NCBI GenBank assembly: GCA_001508595.1 | Contig: LGHA01000054.1 | Span: 1-7,672 of the forward strand | DNA length: 7,672 bases | Reading direction: 5' to 3' | Origin: Anaerolineaceae bacterium 46_22 | GTDB lineage: Bacteria; Chloroflexota; Anaerolineae; Anaerolineales; Anaerolineaceae | Shown here: positions 1-5,531 of the stretch, one piece after another | How the letters are laid out: every line of letters begins with the position of its first letter | Position numbering within the stretch: position 1 is the first letter of the stretch | The notes under the pieces: model-generated | Told to the model about the DNA's origin: nothing | The model's input: only the letters and a program-made list of their open reading frames with translations | The model's database searches: none | Program-made: the position numbers and the translations under genes

Positions 1-15
1 TGTAACTACTCAGGC
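1..15 (+). repeat. Left terminal inverted repeat of the IS66-family element
   Basis: This end reads TGTAACTACTCAGGC. Compared with the reverse complement of the right end (TGTAACTGCTCAGCC), 13 of 15 positions agree, with mismatches at positions 8 and 14. Similarity stops soon after position 15. The TGTAA start fits IS66-family termini. Confidence 0.85.
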
Positions 16-17
16 TA

Positions 18-43
18 AAGGAGTCAAAAGTCCTTAATTTTTT
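18..43 (+). terminator. Weak terminator-like hairpin in the left end of the IS, upstream of the transposase
   Basis: A short stem AAGGA (18-22) / TCCTT (31-35) with an 8-nt loop is followed by AA and six Ts (38-43). The stem is only 5 bp, so this is a weak candidate. It sits between the IS end and the transposase start, where many insertion sequences block read-in transcription from flanking promoters. Function is inferred from shape and position only. Confidence 0.3.
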
Positions 44-93
44 ATGACAAATGTTTCTCGTCAAAACAACCAATTTGATACATAATATTAACC

Positions 94-1557
94 ATGAATC
101 TAGATCTTAGCAATGAAGAGATAAGAGCAGTATACCAGCAAGGCGAAGATGCTGTAGTTGCATTAATCCAACAATTACTCAAAACGATTAAAGATCTATC
201 AGCCAGAAGCCAGGTACTGGAAGACCGATTGGCAAAGAACAGTGGCAACAGTAGCAAACCGCCATCGAGTGATGGCTATCAAAAGCCAGCCCCCAAGAGT
301 TTAAGAAAACGCCATGGTAGAAAAAGCGGTGGCCAACCTGGACACCCTGGGAATACCCTCAAAGCAGTTGAAAGTCCTGATCGAATCGAAGTTCATCAGG
401 CAAAGGAATGTAAACATTGTCACCGTTCCCTTGAAAATGTGGCCGTCAAGACACATGAGTGCCGACAGGTGTTTGACATACCTAAGGTGGAGATTGAGGT
501 CACCGAACATCAGTCTGAGATCAAGGTTTGCCCGTATTGTGGCGAGAAAAACAAAGCTGACTTTCCTGAAACAGTAACCCAGCCAGTGCAGTATGGTCCT
601 GAGATCAAAGCCCAGGCGGTCTATTTGAACCAGTATCAGCTGATGCCTCTGGAACGCACAGCCGAGACATTCGAAGCATTATATAGACATCGGCCCTCAG
701 AGGCAAGCCTGATAACAGCCTGTCAGGAAGCGGCAAACCAGGTAAAACCGGTAAACGAAGCCATCAAGACCCAGATAACTACACAAGAGGATGTGGTACA
801 TTTTGATGAAACAGGCTTACGCCTTGGGGGGAAAACACACTGGTTGCATTCAGCCAGCACAGAAAGATTAACTTACTACACAGTGCATAGAAAACGCGGA
901 CAGCAAGCCATGGACGCAGTCGGAATTCTACCCAATCTGATGGGTTGTGCTATCCATGATGGCTGGCGATCCTATTTCAAATACGGGGATCGACATGGAC
1001 TGTGCAATGCCCATCATCTTCGAAAGTTGAAATTCCTGGAGGAACGCTATCCACAGCCCTGGGTTACGCAGATGAGCACGTTATTGGTGGACATTAAAGA
1101 CACAGTCGATAAAGCTAAGGAAAACCAATCAACCTGTTTGACTGAGAAGCAGTTGTCCGATTTTGAGCGTCAATATGACCTTCTGGTTGAAGAGGGATTG
1201 AAGGCTAATCCGCTTCGCGAACCTGAGGAAGGTGTGCCACGGAAACGGGGCAGGGTCAAACAAGCTCCGGCCAGGAACTTGTTGGAAACGTTCAAGACAC
1301 ATAAAAACTTTGTCCTGGCTTTTATGTATGCTTTCAAGGTACCTTTTGATAACAATCTGGCTGAACGAGATATCCGGATGATGAAGCTAAAGCAGAAGAT
1401 ATCTGGCTGTTTCCGAACCAGTCAGGGCTGTGATACTTTTAGCCTGATCAGGGGATACATCTCCACTGCCAGAAAGAATGGCGTGAATGTATTGGATGCT
1501 CTACGTCAGGCATTTGATAAAAATCCCTATTTACCGGCGTTCATAAACCAGGGCTGA
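94..1557 (+). CDS. tnpC: IS66-family transposase (TnpC type)
   Basis: DDE transposase of 487 residues that would catalyse cutting and joining of the element ends. An N-terminal helical segment (about 5-50) is followed by a Ser/Pro/Lys/Gly-rich linker (50-88) typical of IS66 TnpC, including KSGGQPGHPG at 77-86. A zinc-finger-like region follows, with C106-x2-C109 and C146-x2-C149. The catalytic core shows D238 in HFDET, D289 in IHDGW, the family motif C304-N-A-H-H-L-R, and E424 in NNLAERDIR, which together fit the DDE triad. The IS66 C-terminal region (about 430-480) is present, so the protein appears full length. No clear Shine-Dalgarno sequence precedes the ATG at 94, which fits low transposase expression. 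The start is kept because the N-terminus matches the usual family layout. The stop lies inside the right inverted repeat. No tnpA or tnpB accompanies it. Confidence 0.95.
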   Translation: MNLDLSNEEIRAVYQQGEDAVVALIQQLLKTIKDLSARSQVLEDRLAKNSGNSSKPPSSDGYQKPAPKSLRKRHGRKSGGQPGHPGNTLKAVESPDRIEVHQAKECKHCHRSLENVAVKTHECRQVFDIPKVEIEVTEHQSEIKVCPYCGEKNKADFPETVTQPVQYGPEIKAQAVYLNQYQLMPLERTAETFEALYRHRPSEASLITACQEAANQVKPVNEAIKTQITTQEDVVHFDETGLRLGGKTHWLHSASTERLTYYTVHRKRGQQAMDAVGILPNLMGCAIHDGWRSYFKYGDRHGLCNAHHLRKLKFLEERYPQPWVTQMSTLLVDIKDTVDKAKENQSTCLTEKQLSDFERQYDLLVEEGLKANPLREPEEGVPRKRGRVKQAPARNLLETFKTHKNFVLAFMYAFKVPFDNNLAERDIRMMKLKQKISGCFRTSQGCDTFSLIRGYISTARKNGVNVLDALRQAFDKNPYLPAFINQG

Positions 1558-1566
1558 GCAGTTACA
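1552..1566 (-). repeat. Right terminal inverted repeat of the IS66-family element
   Basis: Read on the minus strand this is TGTAACTGCTCAGCC, matching the left end at 13 of 15 positions. The transposase stop codon (TGA, 1555-1557) lies inside the repeat, so coding sequence runs into the element end and the element is very compact. Confidence 0.85.
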
Positions 1567-1586
1567 AATTTCTTATAATTTGACGC

Positions 1587-1595
1587 TGGTATAAT
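1587..1595 (+). promoter_or_regulatory. Extended -10 promoter for the aldo/keto reductase gene
   Basis: TGGTATAAT is a perfect TGn-TATAAT extended -10 element. It predicts a transcript start near 1602, about 28 nt before the chosen ATG and upstream of its ribosome site. With a 17-bp spacer the -35 hexamer would be 1567-1572 (AATTTC), a poor match that directly abuts the last base of the IS. Extended -10 promoters can work with a poor -35. A second TATAAT at 1574-1579 has no suitable partner. Confidence 0.6.
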
Positions 1596-1618
1596 TATCA
1601 GGCAATTTTCAATGATGC

Positions 1619-1624
1619 AGGAGG
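1619..1624 (+). promoter_or_regulatory. Ribosome binding site that sets the aldo/keto reductase start
   Basis: AGGAGG lies 5 nt before the ATG at 1630. The in-frame ATG at 1612 lies upstream of this site and has no Shine-Dalgarno sequence of its own, so 1630 is the better start, giving MQYRKFGALDWEVS, the usual beginning of this family. Confidence 0.85.
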
Positions 1625-1629
1625 ATGCC

Positions 1630-2781
1630 ATGCAATACCGTAAATTTGGAGCTTTAGATTGGGAAGTGTCAGCCCTTGGCTTTGGGGCGATGCGTTTGCC
1701 CATCCTTGACGATGACAGCAGCAAGATCAATGAACCCTTAGCAACAGAGATGATCCGATATGCCATCGATCACGGCGTTAATTATGTGGATACGGCTTAC
1801 CCCTACCACCAGGAGCAAAGCGAGCGTTTTGTGGGTAAGGTGTTGAAGGACGGCTACCGTGAAAAAGTGCGCCTGGCAACTAAGATGCCCTGCTGGTTGG
1901 TTAAAGAAGAAGCTGATTTTGATCGCTTTTTTGAAGAACAAATGAGGCGATTGGATGTCAACCACATCGATTTTTATCTTTTGCACTCTTTGAACGCTAA
2001 ATCCTGGCAGAAAATGCAAGATCTGGGTGTATTTGATTGGGCAGAAAAGCGCATGGCAGAAGGGCTGTTTGGTCACCTGGCTTTTTCCTTCCATGATGAC
2101 TACTCGGTTTTTGAGTCGATTGTCAACGGCTATGATCATTGGGCTTTTGCGCAAATTCAATACAATTATATTGATGTTAATGACCAGGCCGGCTTGAAAG
2201 GATTGAATTTGGCTGCTGATCGGGGTTTGGCGGTTGTGGTGATGGAGCCTTTGCGAGGGGGTATGATTGCTAAAAACCCACCACCAAAGCCAGTAGCAGA
2301 GGTTTGGAAAAAGAGTGACCGTGATTGGACGCCAGCAGGCTGGGCTTTTAACTGGTTATGGGATCAACCTGAGGTTTCGACGACATTAAGCGGGATGAAT
2401 TGCATGGCAGATGTTGAAGAAAATATTCGCCTGGCTTCTGAAGCTGAGGTTGGAAAATTGACTGAGCAGGATCGAGCGCTTGTGGCAGAAGCACGGGAAG
2501 CTTATGCTTCACTAGCGCCTATTCCCTGCACGCAGTGTGAATACTGTTTGCCCTGTCAAAGCAGTGTTGCCATTCCCACAATCTTTGAGATCTATAACGA
2601 CGCTGTCTCTTTTGAAGCCTGGGGGCATGGGCGCTGGGCTTATAACAACAATATTAAGGTTGAAGCCCAGGCTGATAATTGTATCGAATGCGGCGAATGT
2701 GAAGCCGTCTGCCCGCAGCAAATTGAAATCATTGATTGGCTGGCAAGGGTGCACGAAGAATTAGCAGAAACCGAAAAATAA
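1630..2781 (+). CDS. Aldo/keto reductase with C-terminal [4Fe-4S] motifs
   Basis: Predicted cytoplasmic oxidoreductase of 383 residues. It has an aldo/keto reductase barrel (about 1-270) followed by a ferredoxin-like tail. The catalytic tetrad of the superfamily is visible: D54 and Y59 in NYVDTAYPYH, K85 in LATK, and H119 in FYLLH. The tail has one Cys cluster, C300-x2-C303-x2-C306-x2-C309, and a second, C351-x2-C354-x2-C357-x3-C361-P, which is a classic [4Fe-4S] pattern. This matches the group of predicted oxidoreductases in COG1453, common in anaerobes. Electrons could pass between the clusters and a nicotinamide at the barrel, but the natural substrate is unknown and I assign no pathway. 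The gene has its own promoter and a strong terminator, so it is probably transcribed alone. The IS66 element lies immediately upstream and may have replaced its upstream control region. Confidence 0.93.
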   Translation: MQYRKFGALDWEVSALGFGAMRLPILDDDSSKINEPLATEMIRYAIDHGVNYVDTAYPYHQEQSERFVGKVLKDGYREKVRLATKMPCWLVKEEADFDRFFEEQMRRLDVNHIDFYLLHSLNAKSWQKMQDLGVFDWAEKRMAEGLFGHLAFSFHDDYSVFESIVNGYDHWAFAQIQYNYIDVNDQAGLKGLNLAADRGLAVVVMEPLRGGMIAKNPPPKPVAEVWKKSDRDWTPAGWAFNWLWDQPEVSTTLSGMNCMADVEENIRLASEAEVGKLTEQDRALVAEAREAYASLAPIPCTQCEYCLPCQSSVAIPTIFEIYNDAVSFEAWGHGRWAYNNNIKVEAQADNCIECGECEAVCPQQIEIIDWLARVHEELAETEK

Positions 2782-2799
2782 AAGTCCCAGGTAAAGATG

Positions 2800-2838
2800 A
2801 AGGCTGTCTCATTACATTTTGAAGAGACAGCCTTTTTT
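2800..2838 (+). terminator. Rho-independent terminator after the aldo/keto reductase
   Basis: A perfect 11-bp stem, AAGGCTGTCTC (2800-2810) pairing with GAGACAGCCTT (2824-2834), with a 13-nt loop and a run of six Ts at 2833-2838. It begins 18 nt after the stop codon and separates this gene from the next operon. Confidence 0.93.
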
Positions 2839-2857
2839 GCTTAAGAGGTCAAATGGC

Positions 2858-2886
2858 TTGCGCCTCGACTACGATGCTTCTATAAT
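2858..2886 (+). promoter_or_regulatory. Sigma-70-like promoter of the four-gene membrane protein operon
   Basis: TTGCGC (2858-2863) is separated by 17 bp from a perfect TATAAT (2881-2886). The expected transcript start is about 2892-2894, at or beyond the first ATG (2890) and just before the second (2896). If correct, the first gene would be translated from a nearly leaderless mRNA. Confidence 0.6.
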
Positions 2887-2889
2887 CAA

Positions 2890-3756
2890 ATGATCATGGA
2901 TACATCACAAAAACAACAAAAAAAAGCGTCAACCTGGCGGTGGGTTTTATTAAGCCTGGCAGTGACATTAAGCATTGCCTGGTTATTTTTGACTCCCCCA
3001 GGGATATTGGGCAAAGCAAATGCTGTGGGTTATGCAGTCTGCCACCGCATCCCCGAACGCAGTTTCAATATCGGCAATCTGGAAATGGCGATGTGTGCCC
3101 GATGTTCGGGGCTGTTTTTGGGTGCCTTGCTCGGATTGGTTTTCCAGGTCGTTCAGGGGCGAAAAGGTAAAATGCCGCCGATTCCTGTGGCAATTTTATT
3201 TGGTGTGTTTGCCCTTTCATGGGTGTTGGACGGCATCAATTCCTTCTCAATGCTAATGCCAAGAATCCCGTCAGTCTATCAAACGCAAAACTGGACTCGC
3301 CTGGTAACCGGCACGGGCATGGGTTTGGCAATCTCTGCAATTTTACTGCCTGCTTTTATTCAAACGATGTTTAATGATTGGGAAGAAACCTCAGGTTTAA
3401 GTAAGTGGTATCACATCCTGACGCTGCTGGCTCTGGCAGCGATTTTGGACGTGCTGATCTTGTTTGAAATTCCGATAATCCAATATCTTCTTTCATTATT
3501 AAGTGCCGTAAGTGTGTTGGTGCTATTGACAATGATTTACAGCATGGTTTTGGTGATGGTATTCAAAAAAGAAAACACGTATGCGTCAGTAAATCAGCTT
3601 TTTATGCCGCTGGTCGGTGGTTTCATCATTGCTTTAATTCAAATCGGTGCCATTGACCTAGCGCGATTTTTAATGACAGGCACGTGGAACGGTTTTAATA
3701 TTGCCATCCTATCGGCTATAATTAATTTAGATAAGGTTGCGGTCGCATTTTGGTAA
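2890..3756 (+). CDS. DUF2085-family polytopic membrane protein
   Basis: Integral membrane protein of 288 residues (286 if the second ATG at 2896 is used), function unknown. After a short polar, Lys-rich N-terminus come about seven hydrophobic segments, near residues 15-34, 72-88, 97-115, 140-158, 174-192, 197-225 and 236-257, with a weaker one near 265-285. The DUF2085 signature is clear: C51-H52, then R57-S58, then C69-x2-C72-S-G at the start of the second span. The clustered Cys and His near the membrane surface could bind metal or take part in redox chemistry; this is inference. No Shine-Dalgarno sequence precedes either ATG and the promoter is almost on top of them. It is the first gene of a probable operon, with DUF4126 36 nt downstream. 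Confidence 0.85.
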   Translation: MIMDTSQKQQKKASTWRWVLLSLAVTLSIAWLFLTPPGILGKANAVGYAVCHRIPERSFNIGNLEMAMCARCSGLFLGALLGLVFQVVQGRKGKMPPIPVAILFGVFALSWVLDGINSFSMLMPRIPSVYQTQNWTRLVTGTGMGLAISAILLPAFIQTMFNDWEETSGLSKWYHILTLLALAAILDVLILFEIPIIQYLLSLLSAVSVLVLLTMIYSMVLVMVFKKENTYASVNQLFMPLVGGFIIALIQIGAIDLARFLMTGTWNGFNIAILSAIINLDKVAVAFW

Positions 3757-3792
3757 GGATTAAGACCTGAGGTTAGGAGAGAAAAAATTTTT

Positions 3793-4353
3793 ATGGACAT
3801 ATTAGCAGCTTTTGGATTGTCTGCCAGTGCGGGTTTGAATGCTTATATCCCGCTCTTGGTGGTATCAATCCTGGCCCGGTTTACGGATGTCATCCAATTA
3901 TCAGAACCCTGGAATGCGATGGAATCCTGGTGGATTATTGGGACTTTGTTTGTCTTATCGATTGTAGAGTTTTTTGCAGATAAAACACCGGCGGTTAACC
4001 ATATTAACGACGCCATTCAGACCTTTATTCGGCCAACAGCTGGTGCGGTGTTATTTGCTGCCAGCGCAAATGTCATCACCGAGATTCATCCCATTCTTTC
4101 GCTGGCTGCAGGCTTGCTGGTGGCAGGCAGTGTTCATGTTGTCAAATCGGCTGCCGTCCGACCGGCTATCACAGCCACAACCGCAGGTTTGGGGGACGTC
4201 CCGGTGAGTATTCTCGAAGATGTTATTTCAACTGTCCTGTCTGTGTTGTCTGTGCTGTTACCGATCGTTGTTGGGATCGTGCTGGTATTGATGGGAATTT
4301 GGATCATTCTTTGGTTATCCAGACGATCAAAACGTTATGAACGTCCAGGTTGA
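3793..4353 (+). CDS. DUF4126-family membrane protein
   Basis: Membrane protein of 186 residues, biochemical function unknown. Conserved blocks of the family are visible: GLSASAGLNAYIPLL (8-22), EFFADKTPAVNH (59-70) followed by D73 and R80-P81-x-A-G, and KSAAVRPAITATTAGLGD (118-135) with E142-D143 after it. Hydrophobic segments lie near 4-29, 45-61, 82-116 and 148-175, and the protein ends in a basic tail (RRSKRYERPG). Polar and charged conserved residues (D63, K64, D73, R80, K118, R123, E142) lie next to or between membrane spans, which suggests transport or catalysis rather than a structural role (inference). AGGAG at 3775-3779 is 13 nt from the ATG, a longer spacing than usual. It is the second gene of the operon. 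Confidence 0.87.
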   Translation: MDILAAFGLSASAGLNAYIPLLVVSILARFTDVIQLSEPWNAMESWWIIGTLFVLSIVEFFADKTPAVNHINDAIQTFIRPTAGAVLFAASANVITEIHPILSLAAGLLVAGSVHVVKSAAVRPAITATTAGLGDVPVSILEDVISTVLSVLSVLLPIVVGIVLVLMGIWIILWLSRRSKRYERPG

Positions 4354-4410
4354 TTTTTGTTAAGTTTAATAGGAAATAGCAATTATTTTCGAAATTTTTA
4401 GGAGGAAGAA

Positions 4411-4752
4411 ATGTCACAACAAAATTATCGTCAAACACCACCCCCCGGATATGGGCAACAGACCTCGTCTCTTGCGGTGATCAGTTTGATTTCCGGGATT
4501 GCCAGCTATTTTATTATCCCGCTTATCGGTGCGATTGCAGCGATTATTACCGGAAATATCGCCATGAAGGAAATTCGTGAAAGCGCTGGTCAGTATACAG
4601 GCGAAAGTATGGCTCGTTGGGGTATGATATTGGGTTGGATTAATATCGGACTGAGCGTGGTTGGTCTGTGTATTGCCGTCCTCGCTATCGCTGGGGTTTT
4701 AACTTTGCCGTTTTGTTTCATGCCCTTTGCTAACATGGATTTCATGCACTAG
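4411..4752 (+). CDS. DUF4190-domain small membrane protein
   Basis: Membrane protein of 113 residues. A Gln/Pro/Tyr-rich N-terminus (1-18) is followed by SLAVISLISGIASYFIIPLIG (20-40), continuing through AIITGNIAMKEIRES to about 58, then a second hydrophobic block at about 68-100. The G-x-I-A-x-x-E-I-R pattern between the hydrophobic blocks and the ARWGMILGW start of the second are typical of DUF4190. The role of the family is not established. AGGAGG (4400-4405) sits 5 nt before the ATG, the strongest ribosome site in this operon, so this product may be made at a higher level than its neighbours. It lies 57 nt after DUF4126; I see no convincing promoter or terminator in that gap. Confidence 0.85.
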   Translation: MSQQNYRQTPPPGYGQQTSSLAVISLISGIASYFIIPLIGAIAAIITGNIAMKEIRESAGQYTGESMARWGMILGWINIGLSVVGLCIAVLAIAGVLTLPFCFMPFANMDFMH

Positions 4753-4787
4753 CATTTCTTTTTGTAATATTTGAGGGGGAGGTCGTG

Positions 4788-4994
4788 ATGACAGAAAATC
4801 AATTTGACCCCCCTGAATTTCAAGAGATGCCTGAGAAGAAAAACAACAAGACGCTTTGGATTATCCTGGCTGTCCTAGCTGTGTTAGTCATTTGCTGCTG
4901 CGTTATTTTCGCACTGGCGTTGATATTTGTAATACCAGCAGACCGCTATCAACAGCTTCATAATGGTTTGATGCCGTTATTCGCTTTTCTTTAA
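4788..4994 (+). CDS. Small single-span membrane protein with a Cys-Cys-Cys motif
   Basis: Hypothetical protein of 68 residues. An acidic and polar N-terminal segment (1-15) and a basic stretch (K17-K21) are followed by one long hydrophobic segment (about 22-49) containing C36-C37-C38, and a short tail. The basic stretch before the span suggests an N-in, C-out orientation. The ATG at 4788 is chosen because GAGGGGGAGG (4773-4782) is 5 nt upstream; a GTG directly before it (4785) is possible but gives only one extra residue. The strong ribosome site and position, 35 nt after DUF4190 and before the operon terminator, support a real gene. I recognise no functional family; tiny membrane proteins with Cys runs are familiar from related genomes, but their role is unknown. 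Confidence 0.75.
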   Translation: MTENQFDPPEFQEMPEKKNNKTLWIILAVLAVLVICCCVIFALALIFVIPADRYQQLHNGLMPLFAFL

Positions 4995-5025
4995 CTGGCA
5001 GAAGTAATTCATAAATTTGTTGAGC

Positions 5026-5058
5026 TAAGAGGTACTGGAAAGCATCTCTTATTGTTTT
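5026..5058 (+). terminator. Terminator hairpin of the membrane protein operon, overlapping the DUF402 stop
   Basis: TAAGAGGT (5026-5033) pairs with ATCTCTTA (5044-5051), with one G-U pair and a 10-nt loop, and is followed by TTGTTTT (5052-5058). The stem is weaker than the one at 2800. It lacks a T-run on the minus strand, so it should act only on plus-strand transcripts. Its right arm covers the last bases of the converging DUF402 gene. Confidence 0.55.
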
Positions 5059-5531
5059 AAAATCTCGCTGAGCCTGTTCTCTTCTACAATCGTCTTTAGT
5101 GCATCCAACGCTTGCAGTGCTTTTTGCCGGCTGTATTCATCCAGGTCCAACGCGTCAAATTCATCTTCGTCCAAGATTAAATAGTCTCCATCCGGGTAGA
5201 CAAGAATATCCAGGGCAAGATCAATATATTTGATCTTACCCTGGCTGAATGTTGCTGGGCTTGTCACGTTGCAGTACCAGGCTTTTAGCCGGTCATCATC
5301 CCGGTCATGGATCTCAAAAACGTTGTACCAGCGGTTTGAATAATAACGTTCTATGGATCGGTCGTTGGTTCGCAATGTGATCCCGTGGAAAGGTCGGTCG
5401 TCAATGTTGAAGAAGGCTTCGACCAGCACACTGTGCGGGTCTTTCGCGATAATGCGGCCTGGGTAACGCCAAACCTCTTCATGCTGCGTATTCAATTTAA
5501 TGATGTTTACCAAGTCGTTATCCTGGCTCAT
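5049..5531 (-). CDS. DUF402-domain protein, possible nucleoside di-/triphosphate hydrolase
   Basis: Soluble protein of 160 residues. The DUF402 fold is recognised from W68-Y-N-V-F-E-I, then AWYCNVTSPATF (84-95), YIDLALDILVYPDG (102-115) with D104 and D108, and an acidic block DEDEFDALDLDEY (121-133). An Arg/Lys-rich helical tail follows. In studied members (FomD of fosfomycin biosynthesis and the staphylococcal nucleoside tri-/diphosphatase) conserved acidic residues of this region bind divalent metal and the protein hydrolyses nucleotide phosphates. By homology this protein may be a metal-dependent phosphohydrolase; its substrate is unknown. Its ATG overlaps the stop of the ABC ATPase as ATGA, with AAGGA 8-9 nt upstream, so it should be translationally coupled to the importer. 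The coding sequence contains a striking inverted repeat (5210-5244). No terminator is visible after it on this strand. Confidence 0.85.
   Translation of the reverse strand: MSQDNDLVNIIKLNTQHEEVWRYPGRIIAKDPHSVLVEAFFNIDDRPFHGITLRTNDRSIERYYSNRWYNVFEIHDRDDDRLKAWYCNVTSPATFSQGKIKYIDLALDILVYPDGDYLILDEDEFDALDLDEYSRQKALQALDALKTIVEENRLSEILKQ
5210..5244 (-). repeat. 15-bp inverted repeat with 5-nt loop inside the DUF402 gene
   Basis: On the minus strand the arms are CCAGGGTAAGATCAA and TTGATCTTGCCCTGG, separated by ATATA. Fourteen of 15 positions are complementary in DNA, and the remaining one is a U-G pair in the sense mRNA, so the DUF402 message could form an unbroken 15-bp stem. On the opposite strand that position would be a C-A mismatch. 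The repeat encodes QGKIKYIDLAL, which includes conserved family residues. No T-run follows it, so it is not a standard terminator. Confidence 0.9.

Larger units (their letters stand above)
1..1566 (+). mobile_element. Complete IS66-family insertion sequence, single-transposase (ISBst12-like) type
   Basis: The element is bounded by imperfect terminal inverted repeats that begin TGTAAC. It carries one intact TnpC-type transposase filling almost all of its length. Classical IS66 elements carry tnpA, tnpB and tnpC; the ISBst12-like subgroup carries only the tnpC gene and is about this size, so I place it there. The left terminus is the first base of the window, so the left flank is not visible. 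IS66 elements usually make an 8-bp target duplication; on the right it would be AATTTCTT (1567-1574), which cannot be compared with the left. The intact reading frame and good ends suggest a potentially active, recently inserted copy (inference). The exact left boundary could lie a base or more outside the window. Confidence 0.88.

Noticed and set aside
1580..1595. TTGACG (1580-1585) as a -35 box paired with TATAAT at 1590
   Set aside because: The two hexamers are only 4 bp apart, and no good -10 lies 15-19 bp downstream of TTGACG. The extended -10 reading is better.
1612..1629. Upstream in-frame ATG adding six residues (MMQEDA) to the aldo/keto reductase
   Set aside because: It lies before the AGGAGG at 1619-1624, has no ribosome site of its own, and the downstream start gives the usual family N-terminus.
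1738..2160. 140-residue open frame on the minus strand opposite the aldo/keto reductase
   Set aside because: It is antisense to a well-supported gene, has no recognisable domain, and has no fitting ribosome site or context.
2782..2889. Riboswitch or small RNA in the gap after the aldo/keto reductase
   Set aside because: The gap is accounted for by the terminator and the next promoter; no further conserved structure is visible.
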